DNA of 64,000 nt from Acidimicrobiales bacterium (GTDB taxonomy: Bacteria > Actinomycetota > Acidimicrobiia > Acidimicrobiales > JAVJTC01). Under the pieces are notes generated by a model. It saw nothing but the letters and a program-made list of their open reading frames with translations, ran no database searches and was not told the origin of the DNA. The stretch spans positions 1-64,000 of the forward strand of contig JAVJTC010000028.1 of the NCBI GenBank assembly GCA_040219085.1. Direction: 5' to 3'. How positions within the stretch are numbered: position 1 is the stretch's first letter; the number at the start of each line of letters is the position of its first letter. Shown one piece after another: positions 27,603 through 35,374 of this stretch. Position numbers and translations under genes: made by a program.

Positions 27603-28916
27603 ATGAGTCGATTTGTGAGCCGAAACTCGACTAGGCGTCGCCTGTGGTGGCGTCTCGTCGCACTTCTCGCCGTCCTCGCGTTGGTCGCTGCCGCGTGTGG
27701 TGACGACGATGACGACGGCGCGGCCGGTGACGACGGTGCATCCAGCGACGACGGGTCAACCGGTGACGACGGTGCATCCAGCGACGACGGGTCAACCGGT
27801 GACGACGGTGCATCCAGCGACGACGGGTCAACCGGTGACGACGGTGCATCCAGCGACGACGGGTCAACCGGTGACGACGGGTCAACCGGTGACGACGGGT
27901 CAACCGGTGACGACGGTGCATCCAGCGGCGATCCGTTGCCGATCGGCGAGCTGTGTGGCGATGGAGAGGTCCGGATCGCTCATGTCGACGGTTTCGGTGC
28001 CAACACCTGGCGTCAGATCGTGGTTGCCGAGTTGTTGGACGAGGCCTCGGCGTGTCCGAACATCACTGTGGAGTACGCGCAGGCGGACTTCGATCTTCAG
28101 ACCTACATCACAGCGATCAATTCGTTCGTCGCGCAGGGTTTCGACGCGATCGTGACCTATGACGACTTCGGCAACCAGGCACTGGGCGTGCTTCAGGATG
28201 CGACCGATGCCGGCGTCGTCGTGGTTCCGTACATCGCTGATCCTGGTGGCACGGTGGGCGAGGACTACGCCGGCTACGTCGAGTACGACTTCGAAGCCGA
28301 GGGCAACGCGATGGCCGACTGGCTCCATGAAAACTTCGGGCCTGACGGCAACCTCCTCTTCGTCGGCGGCATCCCCGGGAACCCGGCCTCGCTGGGTTTG
28401 ATGGAAATCGTCCGGAGCCGACTCGACGAGATCGGTAGCGACATCACCTTCCTCAGCGACGAGCCGATCGACACCAACTGGGACCCAGCCGAGGAACAGC
28501 GCGTGATGGCCGGCGTCCTGACGCAGTTCGACGACATCGACTTCATCGTCTCGGACTACGGCGTCGCATCCAAGGGCGGTATCCGTGCCTTCGTCAATGC
28601 CGGACGTCCGCACCCGCCACTCGCCACATCGGCTTCAGACAACGAGCTCGGCTGCCTGTGGCAGGAGCTCTCGCCCGAGATGCCGGACTTCGAGCTGCTC
28701 TCGATCGACGGGACCACCCAAACTGTCCGCGTAGCGCTCCGTAAGGCATTGGCCGCCCTCAACGGGCTCCCTGACAACGAGCCCGAGCAATTCGAGCTCA
28801 TCACGTTCATCGACACAGTCAACGGGCAGGATCCTCCCTGTGACGAAGACCTTCCCCCCGACGCCGACCTCTCGGCTGGGCTGACGACCGAACAGCTCCA
28901 AGAACTCTTCGGCTGA
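27603..28916 (+). CDS. CUT2-type ABC transporter substrate-binding lipoprotein with repeat linker
   Basis: A 437-residue paralogue of the protein at 17093. The signal peptide ends in a lipobox at Cys32 (ALVAAAC). An Asp/Gly/Ser linker of about 80 residues follows, built from four copies of GDDGASSDDGST, two of GDDGST and a partial copy. The binding domain matches its paralogue closely (DGFGANTWRQI, INSFVAQGFDAIVTYDDFGNQ, PPCDEDLPPDADLSAGL at the end). The ATG at 27603 has a GAGGGGAA site. No second ATPase or permease set is nearby, so it probably feeds the same transporter as its paralogue, perhaps with a different ligand preference. The linker length is the main difference. Confidence 0.88.
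   Translation: MSRFVSRNSTRRRLWWRLVALLAVLALVAAACGDDDDDGAAGDDGASSDDGSTGDDGASSDDGSTGDDGASSDDGSTGDDGASSDDGSTGDDGSTGDDGSTGDDGASSGDPLPIGELCGDGEVRIAHVDGFGANTWRQIVVAELLDEASACPNITVEYAQADFDLQTYITAINSFVAQGFDAIVTYDDFGNQALGVLQDATDAGVVVVPYIADPGGTVGEDYAGYVEYDFEAEGNAMADWLHENFGPDGNLLFVGGIPGNPASLGLMEIVRSRLDEIGSDITFLSDEPIDTNWDPAEEQRVMAGVLTQFDDIDFIVSDYGVASKGGIRAFVNAGRPHPPLATSASDNELGCLWQELSPEMPDFELLSIDGTTQTVRVALRKALAALNGLPDNEPEQFELITFIDTVNGQDPPCDEDLPPDADLSAGLTTEQLQELFG
27726..27932 (+). repeat. in-frame 36-bp/18-bp tandem repeats encoding the lipoprotein linker
   Basis: Four near-perfect 36-bp units start at 27726, 27762, 27798 and 27834. Two 18-bp units follow (27870, 27888), then a partial 36-bp unit from 27906. 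The 18-bp unit is the 36-bp unit without its middle. DNA identity is nearly complete, so copy number is likely to vary between relatives; every change keeps the frame. Confidence 0.9.
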
Positions 28917-28942
28917 TCACGCCCCCCTGTCATCCCGGCGCC

Positions 28943-28983
28943 CTCGTGTTGGTCGGCTCACTCCCCCGGCCGACCAACACGAG
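28943..28983 (+). terminator. strong hairpin after the second lipoprotein gene
   Basis: A perfect 15-bp stem (CTCGTGTTGGTCGGC with GCCGACCAACACGAG) and an 11-nt loop start 27 bp after the stop codon. There is no T-run, as often in high-GC actinobacteria. It separates this gene from the LLM gene at 29047. Confidence 0.75.
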
Positions 28984-29046
28984 AGGCATCGAAACCCGCC
29001 CCGACACCGGCACGGCCTCGAGCCTCCTCCACCGCAAAGATCCCGC

Positions 29047-30060
29047 ATGAACGTCGCGCTCTGGTACGACTTCCGCAACCCAGGGCCATGGCGCCAGGCG
29101 TACGCGTCTCTCTACAGCGAGCTACTCGACCAGATCGAGTGGGTCGACGACCTCGGCTGCTTCGAGTCGGTGTGGCTCTCAGAACACCACTTCACCGAGG
29201 ATGGCTATCTGCCGGCCGTCACGCCGATGATGGCAGCCATCGCCCAACGCACCCGGAGGATACGGATCGGCACCCAGGTTCTGCTGGCGCCACTCCACCA
29301 TCCTTTACGACTCGCCGAAGAGATCGCGGTCGTCGATCAGTTGTCGGGGGGACGCGTCGAGTTGGGTTTGGCACCGGGCTATCGGGCCCACGAGTTTGAG
29401 GTTCTAGGGATCCCCCGTCAACAGCGCGGGTCGCGAACCGACGAGACCATCGAGTTGCTCCTCCAAGCCTGGACAGGCGAGCCGTTCTCTCATCACGGCC
29501 GGCATTTCGACTTCGACGACGTGATTGTCACTCCACCCCCCTCACAGAGCCCGCACCCGCCGATCTGGATCGGGGGGTCCAGTGTCGCCGCCGCACAGAG
29601 GGCGGTTCGATTCGGAGCTGCATTCCTCGCCGATCAGGGGACACCACCGGAAGCTATCGACGCCTTCGTCCAAGCGCAGCGTCAGCTCACAAGTAATAAC
29701 CTGCGCCCGCTCGGGACTAACCGGATGATCTATGTCTGCGACGATACCGAGCAAGGTTGGCAGGAGATCGAACCACACCTCAGGTACCAGGAGAACGTCT
29801 ACGAAGCGTGGTACCGCGATGAGAAGCCAGGACCGCACGACACGCCCGAAACCATGCGTGAACGCACACCGATGTCGCGCGAGGTGAACATCGTCGGTAC
29901 GCCCGATGAAGTGGTGGCTGAGATAACTCGGCAGCACGGCGACCAGCCCTTCGATCTGCTGACGTTCTGGGCGCGGCCTCCGGGGTTGTCCATCTCGAGC
30001 AGCAACCGATCAATAGAGATGTTCGCTGCGGAGGTGGAGCCCCGGTTGAGCGCGCTCTGA
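29047..30060 (+). CDS. luciferase-like (LLM class) flavin-dependent oxidoreductase
   Basis: A 337-residue LLM-class TIM barrel, longer than the one at 18750. VWLSEHHFTEDGYLPAVTPMMAAIAQ and IGTQVLLAPLHHPLRLAEEIAVVDQLSGGRVELGL are typical of the luciferase-like monooxygenase subgroup with an E-H-H motif. GRHFDFDDVIVTPPPSQSP and PPIWIGGS follow. It is probably an FMNH2- or F420H2-using monooxygenase or dehydrogenase. It has no obvious ribosome binding site right before the ATG and no palindrome copy, and it converges with the MftD-like gene. Confidence 0.86.
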   Translation: MNVALWYDFRNPGPWRQAYASLYSELLDQIEWVDDLGCFESVWLSEHHFTEDGYLPAVTPMMAAIAQRTRRIRIGTQVLLAPLHHPLRLAEEIAVVDQLSGGRVELGLAPGYRAHEFEVLGIPRQQRGSRTDETIELLLQAWTGEPFSHHGRHFDFDDVIVTPPPSQSPHPPIWIGGSSVAAAQRAVRFGAAFLADQGTPPEAIDAFVQAQRQLTSNNLRPLGTNRMIYVCDDTEQGWQEIEPHLRYQENVYEAWYRDEKPGPHDTPETMRERTPMSREVNIVGTPDEVVAEITRQHGDQPFDLLTFWARPPGLSISSSNRSIEMFAAEVEPRLSAL

Positions 30061-30136
30061 CAAGCCGCACTACTACATGCAGAAGTGCGCGGCACTCGGC
30101 ATCTCGTCGCAGATTCGAGTGCGATGAGGACCACTT

Positions 30137-30192
30137 GCCCAATAGGCAGTGCGGCTAGCCATGCCACGCCGCTCTCGCCCAATGGGCAGTGC
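30137..30192. repeat. pair of 16-bp direct repeats between convergent genes
   Basis: GCCCAATRGGCAGTGC occurs at 30137-30152 and 30177-30192, 40 bp apart, each containing a short palindrome (GCCCAATGGGC in the second). Both lie in the 200-bp gap between the stops of the LLM and MftD-like genes, where no gene is visible. The function is unknown. Confidence 0.5.
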
Positions 30193-30261
30193 AGGGTTGT
30201 CGTCGCCTTGGATGCCTGTCAGCGATCTGCTCACGCTAGCGACCGGCCAAGAGCGGCTGCG

Positions 30262-31434
30262 TCAGGAGATCTTTGGCGGGGGGAACCCCTCGGGGATAAG
30301 GATGTCGTCGGGGCCCAGGTCGTCGATGGCACCCTTGCCCAGCCCGAGCATCGTAGAGTCCATCCCCATCCGCAGGACGTCGAGGACGTTCTCGACACCG
30401 GCCTGGCCCGCGACGGCGAGGCCCCACAGGTAGGCACGGCCGATCATGACGGCCTTCGCGCCGAGAGCGAGGGCCTTGACTACATCGCTTCCACGCCGGA
30501 TGCCGGAGTCCATGACGACCTCGATCTGATCGCCGACCGCATTGACCACCTCGGGAAGGACCCGGATCGCCGCGGGGGCGCCGTCTACGTTGTTTCCGCC
30601 GTGGTTCGAGACCGAGATGGCGGTAGCGCCTGCGTCGATGGCGCGACGGGCCTCGTCGGCGCGGGCGATGCCCTTGACCATGAACGGTCCACCCCACTGC
30701 TCGCAAACCCATGCGACGTCGTCCCAAGTGGCCGGGGGCGTCATCATCCAGGTCCCGTACGCCTCGAAGAAGCCGGGGACTCGCTCGCCGGGCGGCACGA
30801 AGTTCGGGACGCCGAGGCCGGGGAGTCCGCCCGAGCGCAACCACTCGAGCAGCCACATGGGGCGCATCGCCACCTCGGGGGCATGCTTCGCCATCGTCTT
30901 GAGGTTCATGGCCTGGGGGATGTCGGGACTGCCCCAGTCCCGGCTGTGGGAGAACGACCAGTCGAGAGTGAGAATCAGTCCGACGGCTCCGGCGCCCCGG
31001 GCGCGTTCCATGCGGGCACCCATCGAATCCCGGTCGCCCGCCCAATAGATCTGGAACAGGGTCTGGGGGTTCGCCTCGATCACGTCCTCCATGGGCTTGG
31101 AAGCGAACGAGCTGAGCCCCATGACGACACCGCGGGCGGCCGCAGCCCGGGCGACCGCCACCTCTCCATCAGGGTGGACGGCCTGCACGCCAGTCGGCGA
31201 GATCATCACGGGCATCGACATCGGCTGACCCATCACCGTCGTGTCCAACCTTCGCTCGGCGGGTTGACCCGCCGTCATCGGGCGCAGACCCAGCTCGCGG
31301 AACGCCGCGGTGTTGTCGTTCGCCGAAACCCCGGCCTCGGACCCGGCCACAAGCGCCCCGTAGACCGACCTTGGCAGGAAGCGCTTCGCCCGACGCTGAG
31401 CGACGGCCACGGACTCGAACCACTTGCTGGACAT
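30262..31434 (-). CDS. MftD-like FMN-dependent alpha-hydroxy-acid-oxidase family protein
   Basis: A 390-residue TIM-barrel FMN enzyme. It matches the mycofactocin-system MftD group by eye: WFESVAVAQRRAKRFLPRSVY start, MPVMISPTGVQAVHPDGE, GLSSFASKPMEDVIEANP, TLDWSFSHSRDWGSP, SNHGGNNVDGAP and GIRRGSDVVKALALGAKAVMIG. In known mycofactocin clusters MftD makes the redox-active form of the peptide-derived cofactor. No mftA, B, C, E or F is in this window, so it is either a stray copy or a related dehydrogenase recruited by this pathway. It is the last gene of a minus-strand run CitE-MaoC-MftD, 15 bp after the MaoC stop, with a GGGAGG site. Confidence 0.85.
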   Translation of the reverse strand: MSSKWFESVAVAQRRAKRFLPRSVYGALVAGSEAGVSANDNTAAFRELGLRPMTAGQPAERRLDTTVMGQPMSMPVMISPTGVQAVHPDGEVAVARAAAARGVVMGLSSFASKPMEDVIEANPQTLFQIYWAGDRDSMGARMERARGAGAVGLILTLDWSFSHSRDWGSPDIPQAMNLKTMAKHAPEVAMRPMWLLEWLRSGGLPGLGVPNFVPPGERVPGFFEAYGTWMMTPPATWDDVAWVCEQWGGPFMVKGIARADEARRAIDAGATAISVSNHGGNNVDGAPAAIRVLPEVVNAVGDQIEVVMDSGIRRGSDVVKALALGAKAVMIGRAYLWGLAVAGQAGVENVLDVLRMGMDSTMLGLGKGAIDDLGPDDILIPEGFPPPKIS

Positions 31435-31449
31435 CGTGCCTCCCGTTGT

Positions 31450-31929
31450 TCAAGAGTGGCGCTGGTTCCGGTCTCTCTCGGCTGGCGTCTTCAGCATCAG
31501 CGCGGCCCGGCGCACCGCGCAGACGAGTTCTCCGTCCTGGTTCAGGCCCCGGTGCTCGAGCCGCACGATGCCGGCGTCGGGTCGGGACTTCGACTCCCGG
31601 CGTTCGAGGACCTCCGTCTCGACACGGAGCGTGTCGCCGATCCTCACCGGAGCGGGGAGCTTCACCTCTTCGAAGCCGAGGTTTCCGAGCGTCGTACCGA
31701 GCGTCGTGTCGGCGACGGGGATGCCAACGACAAGGCCCAGAGTGAAGACACTGTTCACGATCCTCGATCCGTACTCGGTCCTGCCGGCGAACTCCGCATC
31801 CAGGTGCAGTGGTTGGACGTTCATCGTCAACGTCGTGAACAACAGGTTGTCGGTCTCGGTGACTGTCCTCGTCACCGCATGGCGCAGTACCAGGCCAGGC
31901 TCGAAGTCCTCCAGGTACATCCCACTCAT
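31450..31929 (-). CDS. MaoC-type hydratase/dehydratase
   Basis: A 159-residue single hot-dog protein of the MaoC/R-hydratase type. MYLEDFEPGLVLRHAVTRTVTETDN is the usual opening, TMNVQPLHLDAEFA holds the aspartate-histidine hydratase motif in the N-x-x-P-x-H-x-D form, and VKLPAPVRIGDTLRVETEVLERRESKSRPDAG closes the sheet. Relatives next to CitE-like lyases hydrate mesaconyl-CoA or similar branched enoyl-CoAs. ATG at 31929 has a GGAAGAGAGG site; an upstream TTG is less likely. It sits between the CitE-like gene (112-bp gap) and the MftD-like gene. Confidence 0.85.
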   Translation of the reverse strand: MSGMYLEDFEPGLVLRHAVTRTVTETDNLLFTTLTMNVQPLHLDAEFAGRTEYGSRIVNSVFTLGLVVGIPVADTTLGTTLGNLGFEEVKLPAPVRIGDTLRVETEVLERRESKSRPDAGIVRLEHRGLNQDGELVCAVRRAALMLKTPAERDRNQRHS

Positions 31930-32041
31930 GGCTGCCTCTCTTCCGTGTCTTCTCGGCTCTGTCAATCTTCTTCGAGCGCAGCGTGCTGGGATGTGCTCCA
32001 GAACGCCCCGTCGTCGGTTCTCTACGTGCCGCGCGCCGTGG

Positions 32042-32926
32042 TCATGCGTGATCGAAGCGGGCGAGGATGGTCCGGGCCGTCTTGACGTGTGCGATGTCGA
32101 TGTGCTCCCCCTCGAACGTCACTGCAGCGGAACCGGCCTCCTGCCCGACCTCGAACGCTGCAACCATCCGTCGGTAGCGTTCCAGGACATGCCCCGGAGG
32201 TGTATACGCCTCGTTGACGACGGCGACGTGGGAGGGATGGATCACAACCTGACCGCGGAAGCCGAGTTGTGAGTTCTGAAGTGCGAATCGGCCAAGACCG
32301 TCGAGATCGGTGAGCTCCTGCCACAGCCCGACCATTGGCGCGTCAATTCCTGCGGCGCGGCTGGCGACGATCGCAGCTGTGCGGTACTGCAGCGTCTCGA
32401 GTCCCTCCGGGGTCCAGGTGAAACCGACCTCGCGTGATACGTCGGAATCACGGGCCGCGGCGACAAGGACCGACACGATCCGGTCCGAAGCCGTCATGAT
32501 CTGGGTGCAGTCCCGAATCGCCCGCGCCGTCTCCAACGACGGGACGAGCGCCACCGATCCCTGCGGAACGGCGTGCATCACCTCAAAGCATCGGACGACA
32601 GCCTCGAACTCGCGGACGTCGTCAGCGCCGAAGAGCTTCGGCAACAAGAGGGCGTCGACGCGTTCGACAACGGCGGCCTCGACGTCGGACGCGTAGTGAT
32701 TGCTGTCGAGTGCGTTGGGCCGTACGAGGACGACAGGCGCTGCGTCGGCGTCGCGGATGCTGCTGACTGCCTCCCGCAACCCCGCGCGGGCCGCAACTTT
32801 CTGATCCTCTGGAACCGCATCCTCGAGATCCAGGATCACGGCGTCCGCGCCCGAATCGACGGCTTTTCGGGCCCACGGCTTGTGCGCAGGGACGAAGAGG
32901 GCTGAACGCATTGGGGCCAGGTTCAC
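32042..32926 (-). CDS. CitE-type CoA-ester lyase (HpcH/HpaI aldolase family)
   Basis: A 294-residue TIM-barrel lyase. RSALFVPAHKPWARKAVDSGADAVILDLEDAVP is the classical CitE/CoA-ester lyase start, with the D-L-E-D-A-V metal-site motif. VRPNALDSNHY, LLLPKLFGADDVREFEAVV and GFRGQVVIHPSHVAVVNEAY follow. Family members cleave or form malyl-, beta-methylmalyl- or citramalyl-CoA. Next to a MaoC-type hydratase this fits hydration and cleavage of a branched acyl-CoA. A GTG at 32926 coincides with the transcription start predicted from TTGCAA-N17-TACGCT, so a leaderless mRNA is likely; ATG at 32911 is the alternative. Confidence 0.87.
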   Translation of the reverse strand: MNLAPMRSALFVPAHKPWARKAVDSGADAVILDLEDAVPEDQKVAARAGLREAVSSIRDADAAPVVLVRPNALDSNHYASDVEAAVVERVDALLLPKLFGADDVREFEAVVRCFEVMHAVPQGSVALVPSLETARAIRDCTQIMTASDRIVSVLVAAARDSDVSREVGFTWTPEGLETLQYRTAAIVASRAAGIDAPMVGLWQELTDLDGLGRFALQNSQLGFRGQVVIHPSHVAVVNEAYTPPGHVLERYRRMVAAFEVGQEAGSAAVTFEGEHIDIAHVKTARTILARFDHA

Positions 32927-32932
32927 ACCACC

Positions 32933-32984
32933 AGCGTAGACGTACGAGCGTTTGTTTGCAAGCCTGGCCAGTATCGGCTAGGGT
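32933..32984. promoter_or_regulatory. back-to-back promoters sharing TTGCAA, with operator copy E
   Basis: TTGCAA (32956-32961) is its own reverse complement. Forward, it is followed after 17 bp by TAGGGT (32979-32984), toward the acyl-CoA ligase. Reverse, after 17 bp by TACGCT (32938-32933), toward the CitE-like gene. The palindrome ACGAGCGTTTGT (32944-32955) fills the reverse spacer and abuts the forward -35 box, so one bound protein could shut both promoters. Confidence 0.6.
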
Positions 32985-33029
32985 TCGATCGAAGATCCAG
33001 CTTGGCCTGCGCCACGCCGAAGGGGAGCC

Positions 33030-34541
33030 ATGTTTGTAGTCGGTGACGCACTCCGATGGAACAAGCGCCGCTACCCGCACGAGATAGCGCTCGTGGACGA
33101 GTCGGGTTCATCCACCTGGGGTGAGGTCGCCGATCGATGTTGGGCCCTGGCACGAGGGCTTCTCGAGGCCGGAGTGAAGCCGGGCGATCCCGTTGGCGTG
33201 TTGTCAGGGAACAGTCGGTTCTCAGCCGAGACGTATCTCGGGATCGTCGCGGCCGGGGCGGTCGCTGTCGAATACAACAACCTCTGGTCCTCGCGGGAGC
33301 TGGTACACGGCGTCGAGTCGACCCACGCCCGGGTTGTACTGGTCGAGAAGCCTCACATCGAGTCCTTCGGCGCGGCGCGTGACGTCGGCCTCTCGCACGT
33401 CGAGACGGTGATTCACCAAGGCGAGGCCTACGAATCTTTCCTTCGCTCCGGCAGTGAACCGGAGGTCGCGGTCTCCCCGGCTGATCCGAATGTGATGATC
33501 TTCACCGGCGGCACCACAGGCTTCTCGAAAGCTGTCGTACTCACACACGAGAACGTGCTGGCGAACTGCATGAACATGATCATCGACACCCGCATGGAAC
33601 ACGCCGACAGGACGCTGATCATCGCTCCTATGTTTCACTCCGGTTCGCTGTTGTGCTGGTTCTTGCCCCACGTGGTCCTCGGTGCGCGCAGCGTGCTCCT
33701 GCGTAGCTTCGACGAAGACGCCGTGGCCGAGGTGACGGCGTCCGAGGGCGTGACGAATGGGTTCCTCGTACCGAACATGGTCCGGCGCCTGCTCGCGAGC
33801 GGGAATCTGGGCGGCGAGCGATTCGCCACTTACCGTCGCTGTTACGTCGGTGGAGCCACGTTCCGGATGCCCGACAAGCTCGCCGTCAGGGACGCCCTTC
33901 CCGCGACCGACATCTACTACCAGTACGGGCTGACCGAGGCCGGTCCGATCGTCAGCCGGCTACTCCCCGGCGAAATGTTCCGCGAGGAGGTCGACGGCTC
34001 GATCGGCACCGAGTTCGTGCTAACGGAAGTCTCGCTGCGCGGCGACGACGGCGAGCCAGTCGCGACCGGCGACGTAGGTGAGATCTGCGTGCGAGGTCCG
34101 AACGTGATGCTGGGCTATCACGATCGTCCTGACGCGACCGCCGATGCCATTCAGGAAGGCTGGCTCAAGACCGGGGACATGGCGACCCAAAGTGCCGAGG
34201 GTTATCTCTTTTTTCACGACAGGAAGAAGGACATGATCAAGTCCGGCGGCGAGAACGTCTACTCCCAGGAAGTGGAACGGGTCCTCTACAGCCATCCGGC
34301 CGTGTCGGAGGCTGCTGTGATCGGGGTCGTCAGTGATGAGTGGGACGAAGAGGTCCGAGCCATAGTCGCACTCGACGAGGGAGCGTCGCTATCGGAGCGG
34401 GACCTCCGCTCCTACTGCCGGGACTATCTAGCCGCCTACAAGATCCCCAAACGGATTGCATTCGTGTCCAGGCAGGACATCCCGATCAACCCCAGCGGGA
34501 AGATCATCAAGAGTGAACTCCGCGACGCGGACCTCTGGTAG
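33030..34541 (+). CDS. AMP-forming acyl-CoA synthetase/ligase
   Basis: A 503-residue ANL-superfamily adenylating enzyme. The P-loop-like motif is IFTGGTTGFSKAVVLTHEN, motif YQYGLTEAGP forms the AMP pocket, GWLKTGDMA carries the aspartate that binds ribose, DRKKDMIKSGGENVYSQEVE is the hinge region, and PSGKIIKSEL has the catalytic lysine near the end. It would convert a carboxylic acid from the alcohol/aldehyde dehydrogenase steps to its CoA ester for the acyl-CoA dehydrogenase. ATG at 33030 has a GAAGGGGAG site. The acyl specificity cannot be read; medium-chain or branched acids are reasonable. Confidence 0.9.
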   Translation: MFVVGDALRWNKRRYPHEIALVDESGSSTWGEVADRCWALARGLLEAGVKPGDPVGVLSGNSRFSAETYLGIVAAGAVAVEYNNLWSSRELVHGVESTHARVVLVEKPHIESFGAARDVGLSHVETVIHQGEAYESFLRSGSEPEVAVSPADPNVMIFTGGTTGFSKAVVLTHENVLANCMNMIIDTRMEHADRTLIIAPMFHSGSLLCWFLPHVVLGARSVLLRSFDEDAVAEVTASEGVTNGFLVPNMVRRLLASGNLGGERFATYRRCYVGGATFRMPDKLAVRDALPATDIYYQYGLTEAGPIVSRLLPGEMFREEVDGSIGTEFVLTEVSLRGDDGEPVATGDVGEICVRGPNVMLGYHDRPDATADAIQEGWLKTGDMATQSAEGYLFFHDRKKDMIKSGGENVYSQEVERVLYSHPAVSEAAVIGVVSDEWDEEVRAIVALDEGASLSERDLRSYCRDYLAAYKIPKRIAFVSRQDIPINPSGKIIKSELRDADLW

Positions 34542-34567
34542 CGGCCGGAATCGAATTGATGTGGCGT

Positions 34568-34579
34568 ACGAGCGTTCGC
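34568..34579. promoter_or_regulatory. operator copy F of the island palindrome (ACGAGCGTTCGC)
   Basis: ACGA-GCGT-TCGC, one mismatch from consensus, extended by GT before and TTG after as in other copies. It lies 20 bp before the MaoC-type start, after a possible TTGATG -35 box (34556-34561). Confidence 0.55.
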
Positions 34580-34599
34580 TTGTTGAAGGGGTCATACAC

Positions 34600-35082
34600 A
34601 TGGAGAGTCTCGCCCATCCCGTATCCGATCCGGACCGGAACGTTGCGTGGGAGGACTTCGCAGTGGGACGCGCGGTCCGTTCTCAGGGGCTCACGGTCAC
34701 CGAGACGCATCTAGTGATGTGGTCGATGACGTGCGGTGACTGGTACCCGCTCCACACCAACGCGGAGTTTGCCAAGGAGACGCGATTCGGTCACCGCATC
34801 GTGCACGGTCCGCTGACCCTCGCGCTCTCGCTCGGGCTGATCGTCCAGACCACAGTCTTCGGCGACGCCGTCGTCGCATGGCTGGGACTCGACGAAGTCA
34901 GGGCGACGGCTCCGGTCTTCATCGACGACACGATCACTGTGACCGCGACGGTTCTCGAGGCGTCGCGATCATCCAAGCCCGAGTACGGGAAGGCCCACCT
35001 CGGCTACAGCATCACCAACCAGGACGACGCCGAAGTGATGACATTCGTATCAGGCTTCCTGCTCACAACCCGCCACGCGTGA
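34600..35082 (+). CDS. MaoC-type hydratase/dehydratase
   Basis: A 160-residue hot-dog protein. NVAWEDFAVGRAVRSQGLTVTETHLVMWSMTCGDWYPLHTNAEFAK holds the hydratase motif in the variant form D-W-Y-P-L-H-x-N, and FGHRIVHGPLTLALSLGLI is the usual continuation. It is a second, distinct MaoC-type gene besides the one at 31450 and probably hydrates a different enoyl-CoA. ATG at 34600 is preferred over longer frames that run into the ligase gene. It has its own palindrome copy 20 bp upstream, so it seems to be transcribed separately from the ligase. Confidence 0.85.
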   Translation: MESLAHPVSDPDRNVAWEDFAVGRAVRSQGLTVTETHLVMWSMTCGDWYPLHTNAEFAKETRFGHRIVHGPLTLALSLGLIVQTTVFGDAVVAWLGLDEVRATAPVFIDDTITVTATVLEASRSSKPEYGKAHLGYSITNQDDAEVMTFVSGFLLTTRHA

Positions 35083-35217
35083 GCTCATCGGCGAAGACTC
35101 CCAGTGCAGACTGCGACTCGGCGGATCCTGCCCTAGAAACGCCCAGACCTTTGTGGCTCCCGATCCGAGGACCCTGACGGACGGCGCATGTTGCCGTGTC
35201 TCATCGGGCGGGGCCGT

Positions 35218-35323
35218 ACGAGCACACGCTCGGGTATGAACCAGGCAGTTCCCTAAACCCCCGCTGTTTGCTGGCGTGACGTACGAGCGCTCGTTTGGCT
35301 ACAGCGGGAACCTAGGTTAGTCT
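35218..35323 (+). promoter_or_regulatory. control region of the FAA-hydrolase/carboxylase operon, operator copies H and G
   Basis: ACGAGCGCTCGT at 35283-35294 is a perfect palindrome and the best copy in the window. A degenerate copy (CGAGC-ACAC-GCTCG) lies at 35219-35232. TTGGCT (35295-35300), 17 bp and TAGTCT (35318-35323) is a plausible promoter just after the operator; GTGACG (35276) with TACAGC (35300) is an alternative that would place the operator inside the spacer. Confidence 0.55.
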
Positions 35324-35374
35324 TTGAGCGGGCGTGCAGCGCGGTAGAAGCCACAGGGGACTAGGAGGAAGTAG

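Noticed and set aside
27726-27932. Repeats resembling a CRISPR array
   Set aside because: Units are directly adjacent without spacers, are in frame and encode the lipoprotein linker.
30085-32085. 666-residue plus-strand open frame opposite MftD, MaoC and CitE genes
   Set aside because: It is antisense to three clear genes and has no domain; it is a GC-driven shadow frame.
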